Shown here: one piece after another, positions 1 to 11,968 of the stretch
Layout: the number at the start of each line of letters is the position of its first letter
Numbering within the stretch: position 1 is the first letter of the stretch
Notes under the pieces: model-generated
Seen by the model: only the letters and a program-made list of their open reading frames with translations
Databases searched by the model: none
Told to the model about the DNA's origin: nothing
Made by a program: the position numbers and the translations under genes
Source: Pontederia crassipes
Taxonomy: Eukaryota > Streptophyta > Magnoliopsida > Commelinales > Pontederiaceae
Assembly: GCA_030549335.1 (NCBI GenBank)
Contig: CM060190.1
Location: 69,950,118-70,014,117, forward strand
DNA length: 64,000 bases
Direction of reading: 5' to 3'

Positions 1-39
1 TCAAACAAAGAATAATTGGTATAAGTTCAGGATACCTAC

Positions 40-3000
40 CTCTCCAATCTATGGATGACCTTGGTGGCAACAAATGCATGGGATGTTGGACCATGTAATA
101 GTTTTGACTTCCAGTAAAATTATGGTTATTATCATTTCCACTACTTGAAATTAGTCCTGCGGATTCTGATGTGAAGTTGAGTGTAACCGATGTAAGCAAG
201 TTAGTTCCAAACTGTGATGAAGTCGACAAGTTGCTGACAGAGTCATCTGTTGGTTTGGTACTATCAATATCAACTACAAAGGATCCAGCAATCACCTACA
301 TTCCATCAATAAAAGATACGTTTTTTATCCAGGGATATTTTTTAGTCTTTAAAAACAAAAAAAAAATCAAATATGCACCATAAATGCCAAAGTTCACCTG
401 TACAGGCCCAAAAGCCAATAATGGGCCACCAACTCCGCCACCTACAACACGACCATCAGCACCAGAAAGGCATATACTTAACCCACCTATCCTTGATGGC
501 GCTCCGCCAGTTTCAGTATGTAGAAAAGACCCAGAAAGTGAAATAATTTCAAATATACCCTGGAAGATATTATGAAAAGCCTTGAGAAATAAGCGAAAGA
601 AGAAGATAGCAATTTGATGGGGTGAAGGATATTTGATCAATACCAATAATTTGTACTACAGTAATAACAAAAAGGTTAATCAAGAAAAGTTTCGAATTAG
701 AATCCTGAAGTTTCAACAAATACCTCATCTAAATTGTTTACCTATATATATATATATATATATATATCCACTAATTCAAGCAATCTTTTACAGTCTACCT
801 CTCCTAATGTACAATAATCGTAGAACAAATCAAGCACAAAGTATAGATAGCTCTTTGACGATCTTCTTGATCTATGCAGAGATGCTAATTGAACAAATTA
901 TCCATGTTCCTGCCAAGAACTGGTGAGCGTGATTGATTATCGGGTGGAAGAGGTTCTAGGATCAAATCCCACAGTTATCACTGTTGGAAGAAATGTAAAC
1001 CTTTATGCTCTTTGCCTTAAAACATATCCTAAAGGCTAGTAGCCCTCAAACCAGAGTTTACGCTGGAAAAAATTACCCATGTTTCTAGGTGGAGCGACTT
1101 TTCCTTAAGTCATATGGTACTGCGCCTTGGCACAATAAAGCACATAGTCTTTATGCTGTTTTATAAACACCGTGCTAATGAAAACATGGCTAGAAGAAGC
1201 ACCAAATAATTAACTGGATGCACTATTTCGTAAAGGTAGCATAATGATACTGAAATACCCACTTCAATGTTCCAAACATGGCTAAGGGGAGCTGAGAATA
1301 GTAAGCTGTTTTCATTCTGTCTCTTTGTTATTATACTTTCAACAATAACTCCCAAATTCGCTGCACAGTGGGAAAAGAGCAAAGTTCCTTTTCTATTATG
1401 TCGAATATATAATCATATAAATTTTGCTTCCAGGAGTATTGATACAAACTGAAAATACAACTAAGTAAAACTAGGATGACTATTATTAATAATAAAAGTG
1501 CAAGAATCTTAAATATAATTACTAGTAATAACTTTGTCAATTCGAGATGACAAATCTCCGTAAGTCCGTATGAGTGGACCAATCTCCAATTACATAACTC
1601 ATCAACACATTTTCAAAGGCTCTCCTAAATCTAAAACTCATGCGTGTATTTATAACATGCAAAAGTAATTACAATAACTATAACAAGACTACAAAAATAA
1701 CTAACTATCTACTACTTTCTTAACCAGCCACTAACTAGTACAAAGTGGTATCTTCTAACCACCCACTTTTTGATTAATCAGTCACTATCTAATACAAAGT
1801 GGTATCTTATCAGTACACCCCTCCTAAAATTTCGCCTTGTTCCTCTCAAAAAAAATAAAAAATTCGCCTTGTCCTCAAGGCGGAGAAAAGAAAATTAATA
1901 ATAACATTCTTCGGATGTAGTTGAAGCCTCCAAACTTGATTAACTCCATCTTTGGCCAAGAGGAAAATTTTTGAACCAATATGAACTTCCATGTTTTCCT
2001 TTTATGAAATGAGCTCACTTGTAATATGTAAAGCTGATTTCTCATGAATGAATGCTGCTTCTTTGTGCTTTGCTACTAGGATCTTTGAGACACCAATTGA
2101 TACAAACTGAAAATACAACTAAAATAAAACTAGGATAACTATTGTTAATAGTAAAAGTGCAAGAATCTTAAACACAATTACTAATAATAACTTGTCAATT
2201 CGAGATGACAAATCTCCATAAGTCCGTATGGAGTGGACCAATCTCCAATTACATAACTCATCAGCACATTTTCAAAAGGCTCCCCTAAATCTAAAATCCA
2301 CGCATGTATTTATAACATGCAAAGGTAGTTACAATAACTATAACAAAACTACAAATATAACTAACTACCCACTACTTTCTTAACCAACCACTAACTAGTA
2401 CAAAGTGGTATCTTCTAACTACCCACTTTTTGTTTAATCAGTCACTATCTAATACAAAGTGGTATCTTATTAGGTATGGTATACAAGTCTACAATTCATA
2501 TATGGCATAATCATTTCCTTTATCTTGTTGCTTTCATGAGCTATATAATAGTTATGATATTTTATCCCAAAAATATAAGCAGCTTAAGAAGTTTTTTTTT
2601 TTCTTTTGAGGAGAAAAAGAATGATCACCAAGTTGTGGTTCTCATCCGTGCAGCTTCAGAAGTTATGACCATTATAAGTGAGAGTAAGATGAAGTCCTGA
2701 TCAAAACCATTAGGCCTTAGAGGCCACACACAAAGCCTTGCACACTCAACACAACAAAGACCAGTAGAAAGTGAGGCTTCAAGTGATGCACACCCTTGCA
2801 CTGCCTCAAAAAGATTGAAGACATAACATTCATAGACTTCAAGAAGAATATAATCATGAACAAGGCTGAGACTTTCGAAAGCAAAAGCTAGTTTGGGTGG
2901 AGACCCATTGGAGACTTTAAAAGTAACAGGATAAACAAAAGGTCCGAGTATTGCTTGCCTCATAGGTAACACATCCTCCAACTTCTGGTTGACAAAGAGA

Positions 3001-3344
3001 TGCACTGGAAATAGATCCTGATGCTGACAGAATACAAAATGCATGCTTATGCTGCTGTGTAGATGATGTTATTCTTTGTGTAATGTCCTTCACAAAAGTC
3101 GTAAACATAAAGTTAGAAAGTTCAAAACTACTTTTCCAACTTTAGATATAAGAAATCTAAGCTTCAACTGAAACACACGAAAAATTACTGATGGTGGAAA
3201 GTGACTTCGCTACTGTAGATAATTCTTTATGTTTTCGGGAGAACTCAGCACCTTTGAAGATCTTGATTTGTTTTGTATTTACTACTTTGGTACTTTTGAT
3301 AATAGAATAATAGAACAGACTGGTTGCCCATTTTATCGCCCCCC

Positions 3345-3375
<31 letters not shown>

Positions 3376-5732
3376 ACAAAAAAAAAAAAGAAAACTTTTC
3401 ATTTTAAAACCATATTACTTAGAAATCAGAACAGATATATCCCAAGTTTGTCATGAAAAAATGGTATCCTTCTTTCACACCAAAAGAAATAAATGGTATC
3501 CTTAATTTGGGTAGAAATGGGGACAAACAGTTCTATGGGGGAGGGAAAGAACTATTTATCCCCATTTTTTTCCCTTGGGTACAACTATTAGATTTTTTAA
3601 AGAACTATATATACTTACTGTACCTATTGTAAGTACTAGCTTTTTTTTTTGACCAAACATCACCTTGAGGAACGTGTGAAATACTAACACAACAGGTACA
3701 CCCTGATGAAATGCCATGAAAAATACTGACATACCAGATGAAATTTGAGAATCTGGGAAAAAATGCGTGTAACAGATACTTAAAAAAAAATTCATGCTAC
3801 TGTATCAAATTTCATTATATTTCTCAACTATAGCTACTTAAGAAGTTGAAGCCTTCTAAGTGGTAATTTTCACGAAACAACAGTTGATTAGGATTTAGGA
3901 GCTAAGACAACATTGATGTATGTAAATCGACAAAGTCCAAAATGAACAATGTGGTACTTGGGGATAAGGACAAAAAGCTGGAACACCAAAATTATGAAAA
4001 AAATACCAATGCTTATGTTTATGCAGAATCAGTAACAGTTAATAGGGAATGCAGACCTCGTACCAGCTATGCACCAAGTATTGATAATAATGAAAAAGTA
4101 TTATTTAGGATAATAATAATAAACCATAATTTTATTTGAAAATATCACATAATGTTTTCTTCAAGAAAAAACTAGATGATATTGTTAAGAACGACTAATC
4201 AAGGTCCATAGTCATCCATACTTATTGAGGCTACATGATAATATTGATGAGGCGCCATTATTAATCAAGATCACAAGTAAGGATTAACAAGATTCTTGGA
4301 ATATAAATCTGAAATCACACATAGTTACATAACGGAGAGGATATAGGACATACTTATGGTGACGTTTTAGTTTAATTAGCAAACTAACAGAAAATTACCT
4401 CTCCAGCAGCAACTGTAATCACAAGTGGTCTAAACCCTTGCCCTGCAGTTCCTGAAAACAGACCAAAGGGCAAACCTGTAATTAGACCAGTACAAGAGTA
4501 CAAAGGCTGATTATCGTTCTCTGTAAAATCAAAATGTAACAAATTTTATTCATTTTAGTTGGCAAATATCATGGTCCTATCAGATTTACTTAACTTCTTG
4601 CTATAGAATGTCAATTTTACTTGACCTCTTCCTATAACCACAGCTGGCAGCTTGTTTTAAACGTTTAAAATAATATCTCCCTTCTTTCTCCAGTGGTATG
4701 TCTTTATTATAAAAATCATCATATGCATGCCACTAACATTCAACAGTTTGATACTTGTGTTAATCGGAATCAGAATAATGTGTGAAGATTTGATACAGAG
4801 AGAAACACATGATATTATTGTAACCAGAATCAGACAAATATGTGAAGATTTGCAAAGTTTCCAGGAAGCAAAACCCTTTGAGGAAAAAAATACAATACTA
4901 AATCCTTATATCCCGAAGTCAATGGATAACGATTAATCCGATATGGAAATATGACCCCTTGGCTGGAGCATTTTGGCACTCGACTTTGAAACGTCTTGAT
5001 ACAACAAAGCCCAAATGTCAACAAGTGCATATATATTCATATGCAAGTAAAAGAGACCACAAAGGAACACAATAGAAAAGGAAATGAAGACTGAACAGTG
5101 AACATGGACATGAAGGCCCAACACATCACACGAAATTAAGGACCGCTCCTTAGACGAATTCAACATGTTATATGCAGTTCTTATGGAATTTCGAAGGCTA
5201 CACGTAAAACTCCTTGAAATGTTACGATTAATGAAGCTTCTTTAAAAGGTAATATGCATGTTGTGACGCTCGAGCTAGACCTCATTAGGATGATACTCGA
5301 AGACCAGAGTGCTGGGCTTCACTAAAGAACGACGATACCAAGAAAGAAAGAGGAGGAGCTCAGACCGAGCGCCGCGAGCTGGGCTTTCCTGGAAGAAGAA
5401 GACGACGCCGACGACGTGAAAGCGCCGTCCTTCCTTGAGCGACCAGAAGACGATGGCGGCTGCGCCGGCGGCGCCTGCTGCCGAGGGGACAACAGATGAG
5501 ACAGCGCCTTCATGACGGGAGCGGCGGAGGCGGCGGAGGACGACGAAGAGGGCGCGGTCCCGTACTTCCTCGGCCTCCCGCGCTTCCGTCGGAAACCGGT
5601 ACCGGCCGCCGCGTGGTGCTCGACGGCGGGGGCGGAGGAGGAGAGCGAGAAGAGCACGGGTCTTCCTCCGCCGGCGCTGCCGCCGTCGGAGGCGGGGGAC
5701 GAGAAGAGGCCGTTGGCGTCGGCGCGGTCCAT
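40..5732 (-). CDS. AHL: AT-hook motif nuclear-localized (AHL) protein, 3' end outside window
   Basis: AHL proteins bind AT-rich DNA in the nucleus through an AT-hook and assemble through a PPC/DUF296 domain to regulate transcription. Five coding exons are readable on the minus strand: 5732-5366, 4451-4399, 3087-2959, 559-398 and 295-40. All phases agree and give 322 residues plus a split codon. The AT-hook RKRGRPRKYG is at about residues 49-58. The PPC domain runs from about 123 to 250, with GFRPLVITVAAGE, then AFCILSASGSISSASL, GIFEIISLSGSF and GRVVGGGVGGPLLAFGPVQ. ATG at 5732 was chosen because it gives the usual short Ser/Gly-rich lead before the AT-hook. Exon 5 ends at a strong donor (AG|GTAGGT), so a last exon lies beyond position 1. 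The second AT-hook usual in clade B is not visible. Exon 3 ends at a GC donor. The family call is certain; the exact paralogue is not. Confidence 0.88.
743..767. repeat. (TA)n microsatellite
   Basis: About 12 TA units in the large AHL intron (560-2958). Simple repeat with no further signal. Confidence 0.9.
1440..2472 (-). mobile_element. Small non-autonomous LTR-retrotransposon fossil in AHL intron
   Basis: Two direct repeats (1440-1812 and 2098-2472, about 375 bp each and roughly 90% alike by eye) flank about 285 bp of internal DNA. The repeats read TGATACAAACTG to GGTATCTTATCA, the TG...CA ends of an LTR. The internal 3' end on the minus strand has a purine-rich tract just before the left repeat, preceded by a CTTGAGGACAAGG-type motif common before the 3' LTR in plant Ty3/gypsy relatives. 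A weak methionine-tRNA-like primer site lies next to the other LTR. Possible 5-bp target duplication: AGTAT at 1435-1439 and GGTAT at 2473-2477. There is no coding capacity. It is a TRIM-like or deletion-derived fossil of moderate age. Confidence 0.7.
3339..3389. repeat. C-run / (CA)n / A-run compound simple repeat
   Basis: About 23 consecutive C, then about 9 CA units, then about 12 A, within AHL intron 2 (3088-4398). The transcribed (minus) strand carries the matching G run. Confidence 0.95.
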
Positions 5733-6010
5733 GGCGGAGCAGGCGAGGAGGAGGGAGGAGGATTGAAGGGAGACGGTTCGGAGGCGGTTGGGATTTTGGG
5801 ATGGGGAGCTTTTGCCCCCACTCCACCCGTTTTTATATTTATATTATTCACTTCCTATATATATATATATATATGTAGTGAGAGAGCGAGCGAGTGGGGG
5901 AGAGAGAGAGAGAGAGAGCACGGCTTCCATGTAACGCGTACATGCGACTGGCGTGGTACGAGACGAATGGATAGATTTTTCCAACTACTTGTAATAATTA
6001 TTTAATTTAT
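5733..6010 (-). promoter_or_regulatory. AHL upstream region with TA repeat and CT-rich leader
   Basis: Reading the minus strand towards the ATG at 5732 there is a GA/CT microsatellite (about 5880-5918), then a TA repeat (about 5855-5873) that can serve as a TATA element about 125 bases before the ATG. Core-promoter identity is inferred from position only. Confidence 0.4.
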
Positions 6011-6585
6011 ATATTTCTAAAGAAAAAGGGAAGTTCTTACCGAAAAAAAAAGAAAAAGGGAAGTTATCAATTTTTTTGCCACTTGTGTCACAAATAATTG
6101 GTCGAAATTGTTGTCAAATATTATTTGGGTTGTAAAATTTGATTCATGCACTATTCGAATTAATTCGAGAATAAAAATATTTATGTGGACATTTCTTTTT
6201 AAAAATACATTGTGCCTCATCGAAGGATTAAGGGACCGATTCAAAAATCTGATCCGATTCGCACGCACTACGTAGACGAACTCATATGCGAAGGTCGGAC
6301 AACATAAGCATTTTCGTAGTATGCTTATTGGAATAAAGGACTTGCTAATTCCAATAAACTACTAATCCTTGATATTAGGGCTAGAGGTTAAACATTTCTT
6401 TTCAATGAAAAAGGCTTGCTAGTGCAGGAGCTCATGGTTGGTGGGATAAATATAACGAGACTTGCATCAAATAAAGGGTACGATTGGCGTTTTGTTGGAG
6501 GATATTTTTAATAAAATAAAATAAAGTAATATTGCATTTGAAAAAAATAAGTATATTTTTATTTTCGTGTTTAATTCGAAGGGAA

Positions 6586-6780
6586 ACTCCGCCTATGTTT
6601 TATAGCCGGTCCCAAGCCCGAATAAAGGAGGAGGGTTGTGTTAGGCTCCGACAGCCAGCGTAAAATCCTGTCGAATCTCATGAACATGGATCAACGAATA
6701 TAGCGGAATGGCGTCGTATGATCCATGTAGCCGACCCCACCTAGTGGGATAAGACTTTGTTGTTGTTGTTGTTGTTGTTG
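6586..6780 (+). mobile_element. 5'-truncated RTE-type LINE, 3' tail only
   Basis: The insert ends in CTAGTGGGATAAGACTTTG followed by (TTG)n, the 3' end of plant RTE (BovB-like) LINEs. The same terminal sequence is present on the opposite strand at 59442. It is bounded by an exact duplication, TGTTTAATTCGAAGGGAA, at 6568-6585 and 6779-6796; the first two bases of the right copy may belong to the TTG tail. Only about 195 bp of 3'-terminal sequence is present and nothing of the ORF is readable. Confidence 0.85.
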
Positions 6781-6796
6781 TTTAATTCGAAGGGAA

Positions 6797-8063
6797 TATA
6801 ATTTCAAATATACTACTTTATATGTAAAATATTTCATTACAAGTAGTTGACACTTATTATTATTATTATAAAAATAATAATATAATAATATATGAATAAA
6901 TAATACGAAATAAATAAGATTGAAAAAGTGTTAAAAAGTGAGAATATGAAAGAATATATGTGTTAATGACTCTTGGATTAAAAAAATTTGATTTAGTATA
7001 TTTTAAAATAGTTTAAAATAGTTTGACCAATTTATATTTATTTTATGTGACGTTTGCCTATATTTGAATAATATTGTGATATTGTGCCCTTTATTTCCAA
7101 AACAAATGTCTTTATCTCTCATTTAGTTATGTGGTGTCTTTATTGCACTTCTTAGAATCTTAATGTCACTCCTTACCCACTATACCCTCTACTTTTTATA
7201 GTATAGAATACAAGAAGATGAAAAGTCTCCCTTTAATTATGTATACAAACTAATTTACTATCCATTCCATGTATACCATAACTTATTTTTTATTGCTTTT
7301 AAAAAATATCTTATTTAAGTAATAGACATGTTTTTTTAGTAAGAGAAATGTACCACTATTTTTCATATCTTCAATATTAATCAATATAACTTATTCTTTA
7401 GGTTATCACTATTTTTGTATCACAAATTTTTTTATAACCAAATAATATTGTATTACTTATTTTTTGGGTTATAGTTAAGTAAATATTGAAATGTAGATTA
7501 TTTCTCCTTACACTGAATTTAATCTAAAAAGTACGAAGAAAAAGCAATGACAACAAATAAAATTTGGTGAATTCAGTTTTAACTGGTTTAATAAATTAGT
7601 TATTTATCATTGGTGAGAAAAAAAGTATGCTTATCGCCAATTAAATAAAATATTTGAGAAATAAAAAGTAGTCACAAAAAAATAAAATGTAATGAACAAA
7701 TATCATTTCATTTATACAGTTATTTAAAGAAAAGCTTTTCAGCTTCTCATTATTGTTTTACGAACATTGAACCATAATTATGTTATAACATGTGGACGTT
7801 GCAACGGCTTCTTGTATAGGCAAAAATGTTATATGGAAACTGAAAACAGATTGGAATAACTGGCAAGATGAAATTGATTTATCCTTGTAAAATATTTTTT
7901 TTATCTCAAACATTATATGGAAACTGAAAACAGATCTCAGAGAAAAAAAATATTAATTATAGTAAACAATTAGCTTTAACGTTAATAATTGTCATATTGC
8001 ATTTAATTAAGGGGCTCTTATTCTTGCATAAATTCCTAGCTTGAATACTAGTCTTGCGAGTGC
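6797..8063. other. AT-rich intergenic DNA
   Basis: Very AT-rich, with runs of A/T and short TTA/ATA repeats. No open frame of plausible composition and no clear element ends were seen before the MITE at 8067. Confidence 0.6.
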
Positions 8064-8066
8064 TAA

Positions 8067-8447
8067 GGGCCTAATTGGGTAAAAAATATTTTCAACCGTG
8101 GGATGTATAAGATTCTAAAATATAGTACTTTTTGAAAAGTGACAGTGCAGGGGAAGAAAAAAATTCCATGGAGTGTTTGGATGGATAAAGAGACTATAGG
8201 AAAAAAAAAATAAAAAAAATGAAAAGAGACCTTACTTTTTTTTTTCCTTGGGCGCGTGCATTGTTTTTGGCCATTGATTGAAAAAAAAAATTGGAGCTCG
8301 CACCTCCTAATTTTTTTACTACGTTTTATGCTTCATAATTTTAGACCGGATGAAATTATAGTCGAACTGTAAGTTTTACGGGGATGAAAAAAAAATACCA
8401 CATTTTTTTATCCTTTCTTTGATTTTACGTTGCTCTCAAACAGGCCC
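8067..8447. mobile_element. Tourist-like MITE (PIF/Harbinger)
   Basis: Terminal inverted repeats GGGCCTAATTGGG (left) and the complement of CTCAAACAGGCCC (right) match the GGGCCTGTTTGG end of Tourist elements. TAA flanks both sides (8064-8066 and 8448-8450), the expected 3-bp target duplication. The 381-bp interior is AT-rich and non-coding. It lies downstream of SDH2. Confidence 0.8.
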
Positions 8448-8824
8448 TAAATGTGGGAACAACAACCCCCGAAAGTACTGAACTCATCTGTTTTCATACC
8501 AAGTAGTGATTCCTTGTGTCTTCTGAGTTATCATATTGGCAAAGAAATACAATCAAAACTCATCCCTTGGGCCTGTGAGCAATAAAATATAACAAAAACA
8601 AATCGAGTGCAATAAGGCTCATTAGCACACACGCTATGAAACAAGTACATCGAAAAAAAGAAACCGGACTTTGCATCATATCTCTACCTGAAACAAAGCT
8701 CCTCCACGCTTTTATTATATAGAAAAGTCACAAGTTATTAACAGATGGCAGTAACACAAAGTTCACATCTATTACAGAAAATTAGAGTCATCTGTCACAT
8801 AGAATTCATTTGACGGTTGAAGAA

Positions 8825-11392
8825 TTATTGAAGCTGCAGCTTTTTTATAGACTCGATCTGCTTTGCAGGATTCAACCCTTTGGGGCACGCATGGGCACAG
8901 TTCATAATGGTGTGGCAGCGATATAACTTGAACTCATCATTTACTGCATCCAAACGTTCCTTTGTGTATTGATCCCTACTGTCTTGGATCCACCTACACC
9001 ATATAAGAAAAACCTTGGTCTATAAGGACTTAATTCAGAAAATACAATCGCGCATGTCAATATATGATTTTTTATAAAGAGAGCACAAAAATACTATACT
9101 AAACAAATCAAGCAAGAACAGATTAAGTTTCTGTCATTGAATGCAATTAAAAGAAATAAAATGCAATGTGTTTAAAGGTTCTAGATGACATATTGGCTAC
9201 TGAAGGTTGTGCAAAATATATCTAACCAATTTCACTAAGTATTGCTAATATCTTCCTTTTTGTCAGGGCTCCGGTTGCTACATTAATGGTTTTCAAGGCA
9301 TTGGAGTTCCGGAAAACCAATAGAAACTAATATGTTGTTCCAACTCTTCCATCTTCCTTAGGACCATCTCAAGTCTCAACAACTTATTGGGAAGATTTAA
9401 GGGTACTTCGGCCTGGTAATATGAGAGATGTCACCAAGAATAAACACACCTACTATGACCTTTTGGTTTTTGGCACCAAGTATACAGATAGAATGAAGGA
9501 AACAAAGAAATCAAAAGGAAAGAAAGCTTGCTGTTGCTTATGCAGCACAAATTGGACTTGCAGAACAAAATCTAGAACACACATGGCCTTCGGATCATGG
9601 ATGGTCAAACAACCTCAACTACGTAAGCAAACCTACATTTTATTGTCAAAAACTTCCATTTGGGCTTCAAATAAATCACCTCTACCTGGTTTTGAATTAA
9701 ATATGATGCACCACTTTATAGAACCTCAGCATGCTAATCAAGCAAGTGAAACAATTCTACTTTTGGTTTCTTACTATTTGAATGGCATTTGATAACAAGG
9801 GCATATAATACTCATATTGAGTTCACTTCCCCCTCTAAGAAATCAATGTCCATTCGGCACTATTCCTAACAACATTCAAAATTCCGAATCTGATCTCATT
9901 TTGATACACATCACATGACAACCAGAAAAAAAGATGGAAATAACTTTATTTACTTTACACCTCTAAATCCAATCTAACCCAATATATAATGATAAGTAGC
10001 ATGAAAAATATTTCCTGACCTAACTGTTTTCAGCGCCAGATACATGATTATTGCTATCTGAACCTAGCATTGCTAAATTAAGCTGAAGCACAAAACATTG
10101 CACCTGCTGAGGGGTTATCTGGTTAAGATGATTGCAACGTTAAGGGATGTGTGGAAGTACCTAATCATGCAAGCCCAAAATTGCTGGAGGAAGCGTATCA
10201 TATTTTAATAGCATTCAACCTAAGCAAATGATGCTTGTATGCCTAAAGACATCGCATCATTATAACCAATAGCATATTTAAACTCCATATACACTAACAA
10301 TCCATGAATGTCTATTCCAGACAATAAGGAACTGAACTTCTAGCTAAAGAAGATATGATCTCAGTAATATCATAAGATATATGAACACATTTTACAGGAT
10401 AAGACAAATATATTATGGTGCAAAGTAAACAAAAAAGAAACTATTACAGAACAGAAGATGGTCTATTAACTTCAGATGAATACTAAACGTATAGAAGCAA
10501 CAACGCATGCCAGAACTGCTGTCATCAGAAACAAAAGGAGAATTAATTGGTAAAAAATGTTCAAATGAAAGCTTAAAATATGCAGTACAGGTCAAAACCT
10601 CAGCAGAATCCGACAAGCCGCATTCATCAGCACTGACCAACCATCGAAATGAGTCGAAAAAATGCTGAACAGATTAAAGAAGGAAAAGCGTCTAGTTCTT
10701 CACCTGTGGGCGTGGAGCAGGGCGGCGGGGCCGAGATAGCTCTCGGGGTTCCACCAGTAGCTGGGGCAGGAGGTGCTGCAGCAGGCGCAGAGGATGCACT
10801 CGTACATGCCGTCCAGTTTCGCCCTGTCCTTCTTGCTCTGTGGGATCTCCTTACCCGGGGTCGGCGGCGGGTCCTTGCGCTTGAGCCAGGGCTCCACGCT
10901 CTTGTACTGGCTGTAGAAGTTGGTCATGTCCACCACCAGGTCCTTGATCACGAACATGTGCGGCAGCGGCGTGATGGTCGTGGCTCCGGCCGACGGCCCG
11001 TCCGAGGACGGTATCTTCGTGAGGCACGCGAGGCCGTTGTCGCCGTCGATGTTCATGGCGCAGGAGCCGCATATGCCCTCGCGGCAGGACCGTCGGAACG
11101 TGAGCGTCGGGTCCATCTCGTTCTTGATCTTGATGAGGGCGTCGAGCACCATGGGCCCGCACTCGTCGAGGTCCACCTCGTAGCTCCGGAGCTGCGGCTT
11201 CTCCTGCCGGTCCGGGTTCCACCGGTAGATCGAGAACGTCTTCACTCGCCGGGGCACCGCCGAGGCGTCCGTCTGGGAGGAGGTGGGGTGAGTCTGGACC
11301 AGGCGCGACGCCGGGCGGTGGGTCGGGAGGAGTCCGCGGGCGCCGGAGAAGTTGGCGGAACCCCGACGGAGGAGAACTCTCGCGGTGGCCAT
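8825..11392 (-). CDS. SDH2: Succinate dehydrogenase iron-sulfur subunit (complex II), mitochondrial
   Basis: SDH2 (SDHB) passes electrons from the flavoprotein subunit to ubiquinone in complex II at the inner mitochondrial membrane. Two exons, 11392-10704 and 8993-8825, join in phase (CAC AG|G TGG) to encode 285 residues, close to the usual 280 for plants. The first ~45 residues are Arg/Ser-rich without acidic residues until the mature part, as in a mitochondrial presequence. The [2Fe-2S] ligands are C103, C108, C111 and C123 ([13 protein letters not shown]). The [4Fe-4S] and [3Fe-4S] ligands lie in [12 protein letters not shown] (C199-C209) and [12 protein letters not shown] (C256-C266). The chosen ATG follows a CT-rich leader; the open frame extends further upstream, but that part is low-complexity and unlike the family. 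The 1.7-kb intron separates the last 56 residues. All key cysteines are present and the gene looks functional. Confidence 0.95.
8994..10703 (-). other. SDH2 intron
   Basis: GT-AG intron (donor CACAG|GTGAAG, acceptor TGTAG|G). It is AT-rich. A 123-codon open frame on the plus strand at 9421 has no recognisable domain and is taken as chance. No transposon ends were seen. Confidence 0.8.
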
Positions 11393-11398
11393 CGGTGA

Positions 11399-11432
11399 GG
11401 GAGAGAGAGAGAGAATAGAGAGAGAGAGAGGG
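11399..11432. repeat. (GA/CT)n tract in SDH2 5' leader
   Basis: An almost pure CT repeat on the coding strand, ending within about 10 bases of the SDH2 ATG. Confidence 0.85.
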
Positions 11433-11968
11433 TGGCGGGTGGTTGCAGAGACCCGTAAGGGAGAAGAAAAAGGACGACGGAGGCGGTCGCGATGCGGAGG
11501 GGATGGAAATGAGCAAGCGTGGCACGAGTGGGTCCACGGGCGATGGCCACCGACGTGGCGCGCGGCGGGTGGAACTAGAGGACGATTTTGTTCTGGATTC
11601 TTCCATTTTGTGGCGCGGTCGTCGTGGAGGCCAGACAAATGAACTAATTTTTGCAGTCGCGTGTGCCCAACATGTGTTCGACGTTTTTAAGTTTTCTGCG
11701 TGGCGAATTTAGGGGATGATTTTACCTTTCTTGCACTCGTTTTTCAATTGGTAGGAAAATTTCACGTGTGAACGTATTTTACACTTTGTCGCTAGTTTTT
11801 TTTACTATTATTATAAGAAACAAGAATATAAATATTTGATGAATTGAAATCAAATTGCATCAAAATTTAACCATTAAGTACATTAATAATATCTTCAATC
11901 CCACTCTAATTGAGAATTTATTTCATCCTCGAGGCGTCTTAAGTGAAAGGTCCTCTTATACTATGGGG
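11433..11968. other. SDH2 upstream region
   Basis: GC-rich to about 11640 (leader and proximal promoter of SDH2 on the minus strand), then AT-rich up to the LTR element. No clear TATA element could be chosen. Confidence 0.4.

Noticed and set aside
5275-6005. Several overlapping frames of 84-183 codons around the AHL first exon
   Set aside because: Shadows of the GC-rich AHL exon in other frames. Only the frame with the AT-hook continues into the PPC exons.
9421-9792. 123-codon plus-strand frame inside the SDH2 intron
   Set aside because: Composition looks like random intron sequence and no family is recognised.
10649-11398. 249-codon open frame on the plus strand
   Set aside because: Antisense shadow of SDH2 exon 1 with low-complexity composition.
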